A stretch of DNA of 64,000 nt from Aphodoplasma sp045626925 (GCA_045626925.1 JAZUQZ010000005.1:24886-88885), one strand, 5' to 3'. Positions 26,036 through 34,193 are shown, counted from the first letter of the stretch. Made by a program: numbers and translations. The notes: generated by a model from the sequence alone, not told the origin.

Positions 26036-26788
26036 TTATTGCACATGAGGCATTGCAGAACGACCACCATCAATAAAGTGGTTTGTGCCCGTGATAAACG
26101 ATGCCTTTTCTGATGCAAGATACATTATAAAATCTACAATTTCTTGTGTTTCGGCTGCTCTTCCAACGAGTGTTTTCATAGCTGCCATGCCCGGACGGGT
26201 AAGCACGGGTCCAGGCGATACGCACACGGCTCTTATATTGTGCTGTCCGCCGTATTGTGCAAGCGACTTTGTAAGTCCGTACATAAGCGCTGCCTTTGAT
26301 GATGGATATGCCATTCCCGCAGGCGAGCCCTCTTCACCAGTGATTGAACCGAGATTTATTATAACGCCACTGTGCTGTTTTACCATTTGTTTCATAACTG
26401 CGTGCGAAAAATAGAAAGGCCCTTTTAAATTTACATCAATACCCCAATCAAAAACCTCAATAGGAGTGTCTGCAAAGTCCATGTAGCAGTTTAACATACG
26501 CTGTTCATATCCGCCGGCACAGTTTATTAAAATATCGATAGAACCGAAAACCTCAATAGCCTTGTCCTTTGCGGCACATACTTGAGAATAGTCGCGCACA
26601 TCAGTAACGGCATAATCTGCTTTGCCTTTGTTTTCGCTGTTGATTTCGGCACATTTTTCTATAAGTGCGTCCTCGTTGATATCTGAAAGCAATATGTTTG
26701 CACCTTCGCGTGCAAAGCATTTAGAGCACAACAGGCCTATGCCGGAAGCAGCACCCGTAATAATTACTGTTTTACCTTCAAAACCCAT
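26036..26788 (-). CDS. Short-chain dehydrogenase/reductase
   Basis: 250 aa classical SDR. The cofactor motif TGAASGIG is at residues 11-18 (TVIITGAASGIG), NCAGG follows the fourth strand, and the catalytic set reads S (LGSITGE), Y-x-x-x-K (YPSSK), with the PGPV segment after it and a C-terminal GTNHFIDGG. The acidic residue after the second strand (SDINED) suggests NAD preference. ATG 26788 follows AAGGAGGA; an upstream in-frame ATG at 26827 lacks a ribosome-binding site. First gene of the leftward operon, divergent from the AraC gene. Confidence 0.9.
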   Translation of the reverse strand: MGFEGKTVIITGAASGIGLLCSKCFAREGANILLSDINEDALIEKCAEINSENKGKADYAVTDVRDYSQVCAAKDKAIEVFGSIDILINCAGGYEQRMLNCYMDFADTPIEVFDWGIDVNLKGPFYFSHAVMKQMVKQHSGVIINLGSITGEEGSPAGMAYPSSKAALMYGLTKSLAQYGGQHNIRAVCVSPGPVLTRPGMAAMKTLVGRAAETQEIVDFIMYLASEKASFITGTNHFIDGGRSAMPHVQ

Positions 26789-26841
26789 TTTAATATCCTC
26801 CTTAATATGTAATAGAATTTTGATCACACCATTCTATCGTA

Positions 26842-26881
26842 AGTATAGCATATTGACATTATTGTGTTCAAGTGATATACT
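26842..26881. promoter_or_regulatory. Interleaved divergent promoters of the AraC cluster
   Basis: Rightward (AraC gene): TTGACA 26853-26858, 17-nt spacer, TATACT 26876-26881. Leftward (SDR operon): TTGAAC (complement of 26866-26871), 18-nt spacer, TATACT (complement of 26842-26847). Each -35 box falls inside the other promoter's spacer, so RNA polymerase can hardly occupy both at once. Confidence 0.75.
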
Positions 26882-26948
26882 ATCAAAAAACGAAACTATT
26901 CTCTTATAAATATTTTTGCATACACAAAAAGAACGGGGGGAATGCACT

Positions 26949-27746
26949 TTGAACAAATTATCAGGAATGTCAAATCTTGTATATTTTAGCGTGGACAAAT
27001 ATGAATTTAAAACAAAGCACATATTTGATTTTTCAAATTGTCCAAGACCGCACTTTTGTATGGGACTTATTATAAGGGGCAAGGCAGACTTTTGTTTTGA
27101 TGATAAAACTATCAGCGTGCACCGCGGCGATATTATTTTTGTGCCCGAAACGACAAAATATATCTCCTCGTGGGAGGGAGAAGATATCTTATATGTAAGC
27201 ATACATTTTTCGTTTTTGCCGGGGAGCCTATTTTCGTCGCAAAAAATAAACGAAATACAAAAGATTGTCTTGCCGGATTTTGATGATATTGAAAAAAAGT
27301 TTTGGTATGTATTTGAAAATTATCAGGGCAGCAGCACCCAACAACTTCACGCACTTGGTGTTTTTTATGAAATTTTGGGCGACATATATAGTCATATAAG
27401 CTTTGCAAAAGTGCAAAAGGTCGACGAACGCATACAAAAGGCGGTTGAGTATATAAACAGAAATTATACAATGGAATTTTCAAACAAGGAGCTTGCAAAA
27501 ATATGCAATATGGGCGAGTCATATTTTTACTCGCGCTTTAAAAAAGAAATTCATCAGACTCCGATTGAATATAAGCTCAAACTTCGTATAAACAGAGCGA
27601 TGCTGCTTTTAATCGGAAGCGATAAAACGATTGAAGAAATAAGCGCCATGCTTGGTTTTGAGTCGAGTACATATTTTAGAAGAGTATTTAAAAAAATTAC
27701 AGGACAAGCACCGCTAAGCTATCGAAAATCATCGATTGAGATATAA
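26949..27746 (+). CDS. AraC family transcriptional regulator
   Basis: About 265 aa. The N-terminal cupin-like sensor (HFCMGLIIRGKADFCFDDKT and HRGDIIFVPE) is followed by the two-HTH AraC domain: FSNKELAKICNMGESYFYSRFKKE and the second helix set TIEEISAMLGFESSTYFRRVFKK, ending GQAPLSYRKS. The start is TTG 26949 with GGGGGG at 26935-26940; an upstream in-frame start at 26916 would place the ribosome-binding site inside the gene, and ATG 26970 is the shorter alternative. It sits between the two arms of the cluster and most likely senses its substrate and controls both operons. Confidence 0.9.
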   Translation: MNKLSGMSNLVYFSVDKYEFKTKHIFDFSNCPRPHFCMGLIIRGKADFCFDDKTISVHRGDIIFVPETTKYISSWEGEDILYVSIHFSFLPGSLFSSQKINEIQKIVLPDFDDIEKKFWYVFENYQGSSTQQLHALGVFYEILGDIYSHISFAKVQKVDERIQKAVEYINRNYTMEFSNKELAKICNMGESYFYSRFKKEIHQTPIEYKLKLRINRAMLLLIGSDKTIEEISAMLGFESSTYFRRVFKKITGQAPLSYRKSSIEI

Positions 27747-27791
27747 TGCATAAAAATGCAAAAAAGAATAGTAGAAATCATACATTTGCTA

Positions 27792-27820
27792 TTGCAGTTT
27801 TGTGCAAAAAATGCTATAAT
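27792..27820 (+). promoter_or_regulatory. Promoter for the hisD-like operon
   Basis: TTGCAG at 27792-27797, 17-nt spacer, TATAAT at 27815-27820. About 75 nt of leader precede the hisD-like start. Confidence 0.75.
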
Positions 27821-27897
27821 ATATAAGTTATTGAAAATGATATGCTTTTAACAAAGTAATACAACAAAAATATATACTTAAAGGGGAATGATACATA

Positions 27898-29196
27898 ATG
27901 AATATTTTTAAGCTTTCACAAATGAGTGAGGAGAAAAAGCAATTTATAATGAAGCGTGCTGAGCTTGATATTTCTGAGCAGATGAAAATTGCAAAAGAGG
28001 TATCTGATGATATTCGCGTGCGTGGTGACGAGGCCGTTGTAGAATATACTGAAAAATTTGATAAGGTTTCACTTACTCCATCACAGATGAAAGTAACAGA
28101 AGAGGAAATTGAGCGTGGATATAATGCGTGTGATGCAAAAACACGCGAGGCGATTGAATATGCTGCAAAAAATATCCATGATTTTCATGAAAAACAGCTT
28201 CCGGAGGAGATTTGGTTTACAAATGTCGACGAGGGCTTGATGGTTGGTGAAAAGACAACCCCGATTGTCGATGTGTGTCTATATGTGCCGCGTGGCAAGG
28301 GTAGCTTCCCGTCGGTGCTTCTTATGCTTGGTGTACCGGCTATCGTTGCAGGTGTACCAAGAGTTGTTGTAGTTACACCGCCAAACGAAAAGGGTGGCGT
28401 CGATGATGCGATTTTGGCTGCAGCAAAAATTATTGGTATAAAGGAAATATATAAGGTCGGCGGCATACAGGCGGTTGCATCTGTTGCATACGGTACACAA
28501 ACAATTCCAAAGTGTCACAAGATTATCGGACCCGGCAATAGTTATGCTACTGCCGCAAAGCGCGTTTTGGCAAACTATATAGATGCGGGTCTTCCTGCAG
28601 GGCCTAGTGAGTCGATTATTCTTGCAGATGAAAAGGCAGATGCACACAAGGTTGCACTCGATTGGATGATTGAGGCAGAGCACGGTCCCGACTCGGCGGC
28701 ACTTCTTGTTACACACAGTGAGGAACTTGCAAAGGCTGTTGTACCGATTATGGAGGCTCAGCTTGAAAAAATAAGTAAAAAACGCCGTGAATTTATAAAG
28801 ACAAACTATTCGACATATGGCGGAATTATTATCACAGATTCACTTGAGGAGTCGATTGATTTTGTAAACGACTATGCCCCCGAGCATATGGAGGTTATGT
28901 GTGAAAATCCATTTGATATATTGCCCAAAATTAAAAATGCAGGCGAAATTCTTTTGGGCGAGTATTCGCCTATTACGCTATGCAACTTTGTTTTAGGACC
29001 AAATGCAATTCTTCCGACGGGTGGCTTTGCAAAGACATATAGCAGCGTATCCGTATTTGACTTTTTAAAACGCTCATCGATTGGATATGTTACAAAGGAA
29101 GGCTTTAAGAGAGTGCGTGGTTATGCGGACACAATGGCAACAGTTGAAGGATTTGATACGCACGCACTTGCAGTTCGTGAAAGAAAAGTAGATTAA
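27898..29196 (+). CDS. HisD-like dehydrogenase (histidinol dehydrogenase paralog)
   Basis: 432 aa, full-length HisD fold: GPGNSYATAAKR, PAGPSES, APEHMEV (catalytic E-H pair), ILPTGG and the C-terminal EGFDTHALAVRERK. HisD oxidises an alcohol to an acid in two NAD steps with a zinc site made of Q, H, D and H. Here the first ligand position reads E (IEAEHGPDS in place of S-Q-A-E-H) and the D of G-D-Y is E (GEYSP). The segment before the ILPTGG motif has about eight extra residues and an N-A where HisD has N-H. These features belong to a HisD-like paralog group and argue against histidinol as substrate. ATG follows AAAGGGGAA. Confidence 0.85.
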   Translation: MNIFKLSQMSEEKKQFIMKRAELDISEQMKIAKEVSDDIRVRGDEAVVEYTEKFDKVSLTPSQMKVTEEEIERGYNACDAKTREAIEYAAKNIHDFHEKQLPEEIWFTNVDEGLMVGEKTTPIVDVCLYVPRGKGSFPSVLLMLGVPAIVAGVPRVVVVTPPNEKGGVDDAILAAAKIIGIKEIYKVGGIQAVASVAYGTQTIPKCHKIIGPGNSYATAAKRVLANYIDAGLPAGPSESIILADEKADAHKVALDWMIEAEHGPDSAALLVTHSEELAKAVVPIMEAQLEKISKKRREFIKTNYSTYGGIIITDSLEESIDFVNDYAPEHMEVMCENPFDILPKIKNAGEILLGEYSPITLCNFVLGPNAILPTGGFAKTYSSVSVFDFLKRSSIGYVTKEGFKRVRGYADTMATVEGFDTHALAVRERKVD

Positions 29197-29215
29197 AATA
29201 CGAGGAGAGATAGAA

Positions 29216-29836
29216 GTGAATACAATAACTGTTACTCGCAAAACAACGGAGTCGGAGATGGTATTAAAGCTTACACCACCACCGCTTGCACAGGATTATC
29301 GGAAAAAAATTGATACTCCAATTATATTTTTAAACCATATGATAGAGCATATTGCATGGCGCAGTGGCTTTAACATTGAAACAGATGTAAAGCTTGATAA
29401 ATTTTATCTTACACATGTTGTTTGTGAGGATTTGGGCATTGCACTTGGTCGTGCAGTGGCAGAGTATGTTTCGCGCGGCATTGATAAGGGCATAAATTCT
29501 TATGGCACGGGTGTGGGGATAATTGATGAAGCAAAGGCACAGTGTGTTATGAGCTTTGAATCGCGCTCGTATTTTGATTTCACAACAAAGGTGTCGCTCC
29601 CATCGGAAGCAGAAGATATGCACTCAGAGGACCTTGTAACATTTTTAGACGGCTTTGCACAGGGGGCACGCGCGACACTTCATATAGATGTTGAAAAGGG
29701 AGTAAATTCGCATCATATATGGGAGGCGGTTTATCGTGCGTTTGGTATTGCGCTTGGCGAAGCGTTAAGCTATAACGCTGACAAGTGCGGCAGAACGAGC
29801 GGCGTTGCAGGCAAAATTGATTTTATCATAGAGTAG
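29216..29836 (+). CDS. HisB-like dehydratase (imidazoleglycerol-phosphate dehydratase paralog)
   Basis: 206 aa with the duplicated IGPD fold. Seen: FLNHMIEH (usually FLDHM), THVVCEDLGIALG where IGPD has DDHHTxEDxGIALG, TLHIDVE, and NSHHIWEA. The first metal-binding H-H pair is thus reduced to a single histidine while the second H-H-x-x-E is intact, and the C-terminal phosphate-binding S-S-K-G is replaced by RTSGVAGK. IGPD removes water from a phosphorylated diol with manganese; this paralog may do a related dehydration. GTG start after GAGGAGAG, 19 nt after the hisD-like gene. Confidence 0.82.
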   Translation: MNTITVTRKTTESEMVLKLTPPPLAQDYRKKIDTPIIFLNHMIEHIAWRSGFNIETDVKLDKFYLTHVVCEDLGIALGRAVAEYVSRGIDKGINSYGTGVGIIDEAKAQCVMSFESRSYFDFTTKVSLPSEAEDMHSEDLVTFLDGFAQGARATLHIDVEKGVNSHHIWEAVYRAFGIALGEALSYNADKCGRTSGVAGKIDFIIE

Positions 29837-29848
29837 GATGCTATAAAA

Positions 29849-30856
29849 ATGGCAAAAATCAAGGATTTTTTAAATAAATATGATACAATTCTGTTTGATA
29901 TGGATGGCGTTGTTACAAGTGAGAATGCATATTGGACATGTGCTGCAATAACTGCATACCAAATGCTTATGTCAGATGAATATTATGGTTTTGAAAAGAT
30001 TGATTATTCCTATTTGCATACAAATGTTGCAAAGATACGCCAAATGGTGTTTTGTGATGATAAACTCATTTCAATTCTTAAAAACAAGGGCATAAACAGT
30101 AATTGGGATTTGGCATATGTGATTATTGCAGGTGGTATTATATGCGACACACATGATTTTAACTATATATGCGAACATGCAAGCACATACAGTGACGATA
30201 TATTTGAGCTGTATGATCAAATATCAAAAAAGCTTTCACAAAAGCTTGGAAAAGACGCACAATATTGTGGCAGGTATGGAGAGCTTTGGCGGCAGGTGCA
30301 AGAGCTTTTTCAGAAAAACTATGTCGGTGTTGACGGAGTGGGTGGCATTATGCAATATGAGCAGCCACTTTTTGGAGTCGATTGCACACGCCATATTATG
30401 AGTGTATTAAAGCAAAGTGGAAAAACGCTTGGCATAGGTACGGGCAGGCCAAAGTTTGAAATTGAAACGCCACTTAAAAAGTGGAATATGCTTGATTTAT
30501 TTGACAAAAACAGAATAATCACTTATGACGATGTTGAAGAGGGCGAAAGACAAATTGCAAACAGCAAATTTGATACATTGCTTACAAAACCGCATCCGTT
30601 TGTATTTTTAAAGGGAGCATATGGATGCGATTATCCGATTGAGAAGCTACTTTGTGGCGATTTTGATAAAGAAATATTAAAAAAGACGCTTGTTGTTGGC
30701 GATGCGGGAGCGGATATGTTTGCCGCACGCAACGGCAAAATGGATTTTTTGGCAGTGCTTACGGGCGTTATGGGTGAGGGCGCAAGAGCGTATTTTGAAG
30801 AACAAAAAGCGAATTATATTCTTTCGTCTATATGCGACATGATTGAAGATGAATGA
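29849..30856 (+). CDS. HAD-superfamily hydrolase
   Basis: 335 aa haloacid-dehalogenase-type phosphohydrolase: motif I DMDGVVT (residues 17-23), motif II GIGTGRP, motif III TKPHP, motif IV GDAGADM. The cap between motifs I and II is long (about 160 residues), longer than in beta-phosphoglucomutase-like enzymes. Likely role: removing or moving phosphate on a cluster intermediate, which fits a HisB-like enzyme expected to bind a phosphate ester. It follows the hisB-like gene by 12 nt. Confidence 0.85.
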   Translation: MAKIKDFLNKYDTILFDMDGVVTSENAYWTCAAITAYQMLMSDEYYGFEKIDYSYLHTNVAKIRQMVFCDDKLISILKNKGINSNWDLAYVIIAGGIICDTHDFNYICEHASTYSDDIFELYDQISKKLSQKLGKDAQYCGRYGELWRQVQELFQKNYVGVDGVGGIMQYEQPLFGVDCTRHIMSVLKQSGKTLGIGTGRPKFEIETPLKKWNMLDLFDKNRIITYDDVEEGERQIANSKFDTLLTKPHPFVFLKGAYGCDYPIEKLLCGDFDKEILKKTLVVGDAGADMFAARNGKMDFLAVLTGVMGEGARAYFEEQKANYILSSICDMIEDE

Positions 30857-30885
30857 GCACAAATGTTTTATGGAGGTGCATACGG

Positions 30886-31434
30886 GTGGAAAAGCACATA
30901 AAAACTCCGCTAACAAGGGAGGTCGCGCGCACACTCAAGGCTGGCGAGCGAGTGTATATAACAGGAGAGATTTATACTGCGCGCGATGCTGCACATAAGC
31001 GTATGTGTAAGGCACTTTCAAATGGGGAAAAGCTTCCGTTTGATGTTAAAAATCAAATAATATATTATGCGGGCCCTGCACCCGCAAAACCCGGTGATGT
31101 GATTGGCTCGTGCGGACCGACGACAAGTGGCAGAGTCGATGCATATACGCCGACAATGCTTGATTTGGGACTTGTTGGTATGATTGGCAAAGGTGAGCGA
31201 AGTGACGCCGTAATAGAATCTATGAAGAAAAACGGTGCGGTGTATTTTGCCGCGATAGGTGGTGCGGGAGCACTTATATCGCGTTATGTAAAAAAGGTCG
31301 AGCCCGTTGCGTATGATGATTTGGGGGCAGAAGCTATTGTAAAGCTATATGTTGAAGATTTTGCAGTTACGGTTGTAATTGATGCAGAGGGAAATAATCT
31401 TTACGAGAGCGGACGAAGAGAATACAGAAAATAG
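30886..31434 (+). CDS. Class I fumarate hydratase/tartrate dehydratase beta subunit, without adjacent alpha subunit
   Basis: About 182 aa, matching the beta (C-terminal) half of class I iron-sulfur hydro-lyases: LTREVARTLKAGERV, TARDAAHKRM, YYAGPAP, GSCGPTTSGRVDAYTP, GMIGKGERS and YFAAIGGAGAL. The beta subunit supplies substrate-binding residues; the cluster-binding alpha subunit is normally encoded directly upstream, but here the upstream gene is the HAD hydrolase. Start GTG 30886 follows TGGAGGTG; an upstream in-frame ATG (30853) overlaps the HAD stop and lacks a ribosome-binding site. Either the alpha gene is elsewhere or the subunit has a separate role. Confidence 0.85.
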   Translation: MEKHIKTPLTREVARTLKAGERVYITGEIYTARDAAHKRMCKALSNGEKLPFDVKNQIIYYAGPAPAKPGDVIGSCGPTTSGRVDAYTPTMLDLGLVGMIGKGERSDAVIESMKKNGAVYFAAIGGAGALISRYVKKVEPVAYDDLGAEAIVKLYVEDFAVTVVIDAEGNNLYESGRREYRK

Positions 31435-31494
31435 ATATAGAATAGAAAAATAAATATTTTAGCAATAAAACGCGCTGAAAGGAAGTGTCTTGAT

Positions 31495-32559
31495 ATGTCA
31501 AAACGGTCATATTTGAAGCAACGACTTGCACAATTGCCTGACTTTGTTTTTTCATATATTCAAAGCTATTATGACGGCGAAAGTATAAATACCCAGCTTG
31601 CATATAGTATAGACATAAAAATATTCCTTGATTTTTTGCGCGTTTTTCGTTTTACACAAATTGAAAAAATTGAGGATTTTACTCCCGAAATACTTGACAA
31701 GGTAAGTGCCGACGATTTATTAAATTTTAAAGCATATTTGCGCGAGTATGAGATACATACGGTCGATGTTGATGGGAATGAAAAGACGCGTGTTGTTACA
31801 AATTCAAACTATGGAATTAACAGAAAACTGTCTGCAATTCGTGGACTTTATTCTTATTTATATAAAACGGATAAAATATCGCAAAATATTACCGACAAGA
31901 TTACATTTACAAATATAAAGCACAAGATGAAAAAACCGCTTACAACCCAGGAAACAGTTATGATACTTGATGCGATATTTAACGGTGAAAAGTATTATAC
32001 GGGACGCGATTTGACAGAATATAAAAAACGCAAGCTGCGCGATATTGCCATTTTTACCACATATCTTGGTACAGGCGTGCGTGTAAGCGAGCTTGTAAAT
32101 TTGGATGTTGATGACATAAGTTTTGAAACCTCGTCATTTATAGTTACGCGAAAGGGTGGAGAACAACAGGAAATATTTATGCCGCCACAGGTCGAGCAGG
32201 AGCTTTTGGCATATCTTGACGAGCGTATGAAAATAAATGCAGAGGATAAAAACGCGCTTTTTATAAGCCGGAATGGTCGCCGGATGGGGATTGCTGCTGT
32301 TGAAAAAAATCTTAAAAGATATTGTATGACGGTTGGCGTTACGGGCAACGATAAAACGCGTCCGCATGCACTGCGTCGGACATTTGCATGTCGTATGCTT
32401 GAAGATGGAATAGATATAAAAATGGTGGCAGAGCTTATGGGGCACAAGAATATAGAGGTTACACACAAGTTTTATGCACAATATAGTAATCGTGCGCGCA
32501 AAGAGGTTATGAGAAATTTTTCTATTATTAAATCAAATGATGACGAAGATGATATATGA
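31495..32559 (+). CDS. Tyrosine site-specific recombinase (XerC/D-like)
   Basis: 354 aa. An N-terminal SAM-like core-binding domain (about 15-130) is followed by the catalytic domain with R196 (GTGVRVSEL), K220 (VTRKGG), H291-x-x-R294 (HALRRTF), H317 (MGHKNIEV) and nucleophile Y327. All catalytic residues are present. The domain layout is that of the chromosomal clostridial integrase-like proteins. No phage genes or att-like direct repeats flank it, so a chromosome-dimer or local inversion role is more likely than prophage integration. ATG follows AAAGGAAG. Confidence 0.88.
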   Translation: MSKRSYLKQRLAQLPDFVFSYIQSYYDGESINTQLAYSIDIKIFLDFLRVFRFTQIEKIEDFTPEILDKVSADDLLNFKAYLREYEIHTVDVDGNEKTRVVTNSNYGINRKLSAIRGLYSYLYKTDKISQNITDKITFTNIKHKMKKPLTTQETVMILDAIFNGEKYYTGRDLTEYKKRKLRDIAIFTTYLGTGVRVSELVNLDVDDISFETSSFIVTRKGGEQQEIFMPPQVEQELLAYLDERMKINAEDKNALFISRNGRRMGIAAVEKNLKRYCMTVGVTGNDKTRPHALRRTFACRMLEDGIDIKMVAELMGHKNIEVTHKFYAQYSNRARKEVMRNFSIIKSNDDEDDI

Positions 32560-32568
32560 GGTGACAGT

Positions 32569-33129
32569 GTGAAAAATTTTGGAATAAAAACATATATAAA
32601 GCTTTTTATGGCGACCTTTGTATTGAGTGCATTTACTTTTGGCGGCGGCTATGTTATAGTGCCACTTATGCGCAAGCGTTTTGTGGATGAGTATGGATGG
32701 ATTGATGAAGAGGAAATGCTCGATTTGGTCGCAATTTCCCAATCGTGTCCGGGCGCAATTGCGATAAATGCGTCGGTATTGGTCGGCTATAGAGTGGCAG
32801 GTGTGCTTGGTGCGTTTATATGTGTTCTTGGTACAAGTCTTCCACCACTTATAATACTTAGTGTAATATCATTTTTTTACGAAGCATTTCGCACAAATGT
32901 GTATGTAGGTTATGCCTTGCGTGGCATGCAGGCGGGTGTTGCAGCCGTAATTGCTGATGTTGTGTATACAATGGCAAAAAGTGTCATAAAAAACAAAAAA
33001 GCAATACAGATAATTATAATGCTTGCATCATTTGTTGCGGCATATTTCTTTGATATAAGCGTAATGCTTGTACTTATACTTTGCGCGACAGTCGGACTTG
33101 TTTTTGGAAGGGGGAATAAAAAAGTATGA
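32569..33129 (+). CDS. Chromate transporter, first half subunit (CHR family)
   Basis: 186 aa, about five to six membrane segments, with the CHR motif FTFGGGYVIVPLM near the N-terminus and SQSCPGAIAINASVLVGYRVAG. Short-chain CHR proteins come in pairs that replace one long ChrA and export chromate or take up sulfate-like anions. GTG start after GAGGTGA. Its stop overlaps the start of the next half by 4 nt (ATGA). Confidence 0.9.
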   Translation: MKNFGIKTYIKLFMATFVLSAFTFGGGYVIVPLMRKRFVDEYGWIDEEEMLDLVAISQSCPGAIAINASVLVGYRVAGVLGAFICVLGTSLPPLIILSVISFFYEAFRTNVYVGYALRGMQAGVAAVIADVVYTMAKSVIKNKKAIQIIIMLASFVAAYFFDISVMLVLILCATVGLVFGRGNKKV

Positions 33130-33713
33130 TTTATTTACAACTTTTTTGGAACTTTTGCAAAATCGGTCTTTTCAGTATTGGTGGTGGATATGCTGTTTTA
33201 CCGCTTATACAACAGGTTATGGTCGAGCAAAACGGATGGATTAGTATGACGGAATTTTCAGATATTATTACTATTTCTCAGATGACACCGGGACCTATTG
33301 CGCTGAATGCAGCTACATTTATTGGTTTGCGTGTTGTGGGTGAATCAGCAGGTGCTCTTGGCTCTTTGTTTGGTTCAATAGCTGCTACGGCAGGATGTGT
33401 ATTTCCGTCTTTTGTAATAGTTTTATTTGTTGCGTATATGTATTATAAATATCGTTCGTTGTCTGTGATTGATGGGCTTTTGTATGGCATAAGACCTGCG
33501 GTTGTGTCGCTTATTGCATCAGCAGGCGTCGGAATATTGATAATGGCGTTTTTTAACAGCAGTGCTATATCATTAAATACGCTCGATTATGTAGCAGTTA
33601 TACTTTTTGTATTATCATTTATAGCGCTTCGCAGATTTAAAAAGAAACTTAATCCGATATATGTAATACTTGCATCAGGCTTTGTTGGAATGCTTATTTA
33701 TCGTATGATATAA
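33126..33713 (+). CDS. Chromate transporter, second half subunit (CHR family)
   Basis: 195 aa, the partner short CHR protein: FSIGGGYAVLPLI, then ISQMTPGPIALNAATFIG and five to six membrane segments. The two halves are translationally coupled by the ATGA overlap, as is usual for such pairs. The stop is only 2 nt from the stop of convergent spoIIID, and I see no terminator between them, so opposing transcripts may overlap. Confidence 0.9.
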   Translation: MIYLQLFWNFCKIGLFSIGGGYAVLPLIQQVMVEQNGWISMTEFSDIITISQMTPGPIALNAATFIGLRVVGESAGALGSLFGSIAATAGCVFPSFVIVLFVAYMYYKYRSLSVIDGLLYGIRPAVVSLIASAGVGILIMAFFNSSAISLNTLDYVAVILFVLSFIALRRFKKKLNPIYVILASGFVGMLIYRMI

Positions 33714-33715
33714 TT

Positions 33716-33982
33716 TTATGTATTGGACATGGCAGATTTTTGAAGATATTTTTTCTTTGTTGCAAGTCCGCCGCGTATATGTCGTTGTGCCTTGTTTTTG
33801 TCAAGGATTTTTTTAACCTCGCTATAAAGTGAAAGGTTTATGTGCTTTAGTCTTTGTGTGACATCTTTGTGTACGGTAGATTTTGAGATATTAAAATGCT
33901 TTGCAGTCGAGCGTACGGTTGCCTCGTTATCTATTATAAAATTTGCAAAATCTACAACTCTTTGTTCGATGTATCTGTTCAA
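33716..33982 (-). CDS. spoIIID: Stage III sporulation protein D
   Basis: 88 aa mother-cell regulator of sigma-E genes. Matches SpoIIID along its whole length: YIEQRVVDFANFII, the helix-turn-helix TVRSTAKHFNISKSTVHKDV, and the basic C-terminal GGLATKKKY. The start is TTG at 33982 with AAGGAGGG upstream. The gene is monocistronic and divergent from rqcH. Confidence 0.96.
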   Translation of the reverse strand: MNRYIEQRVVDFANFIIDNEATVRSTAKHFNISKSTVHKDVTQRLKHINLSLYSEVKKILDKNKAQRHIRGGLATKKKYLQKSAMSNT

Positions 33983-34117
33983 AACAAACCCTCCTTAAAG
34001 CTATTTGATTATACACAATCGTTTTAGTAATTTTATATGTTATGCAGATGAAATTAAGAACAAAAAAATAAAAACTGTTTGCGGCAAAGACAGTCGAATG
34101 TTAATTATAAAACAAAT

Positions 34118-34155
34118 AAACATCCCCAAAGGCATCTGCTTTTGGGGATGTTTTT
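34118..34155 (+). terminator. Terminator-like hairpin in the divergent spoIIID-rqcH gap, no obvious gene before it
   Basis: Stem CATCCCCAAA/TTTGGGGATG (10 bp, extendable inward to 13 pairs) followed by TTTTT, a textbook intrinsic terminator on the plus strand, with an A-rich left side as well. No coding gene ends here: spoIIID reads away to the left and rqcH starts to the right. It may end a small RNA transcribed from about 34,010-34,060. Confidence 0.7.
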
Positions 34156-34164
34156 ATAGCTATA

Positions 34165-34193
34165 TTGTATTTTTTAGCATATTGTGTTAAAAT
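34165..34193 (+). promoter_or_regulatory. Promoter for rqcH
   Basis: TTGTAT at 34165-34170, 17-nt spacer, TAAAAT at 34188-34193. Confidence 0.6.

Noticed and set aside
27898..29836. Histidine biosynthesis operon
   Set aside because: Only HisD-like and HisB-like paralogs are present, both with altered active-site residues, and no other his gene is adjacent.
31495..32559. Prophage or integrative element at the tyrosine recombinase
   Set aside because: No phage or conjugation genes, no tRNA target and no flanking direct repeats were seen; the neighbours are ordinary chromosomal genes.
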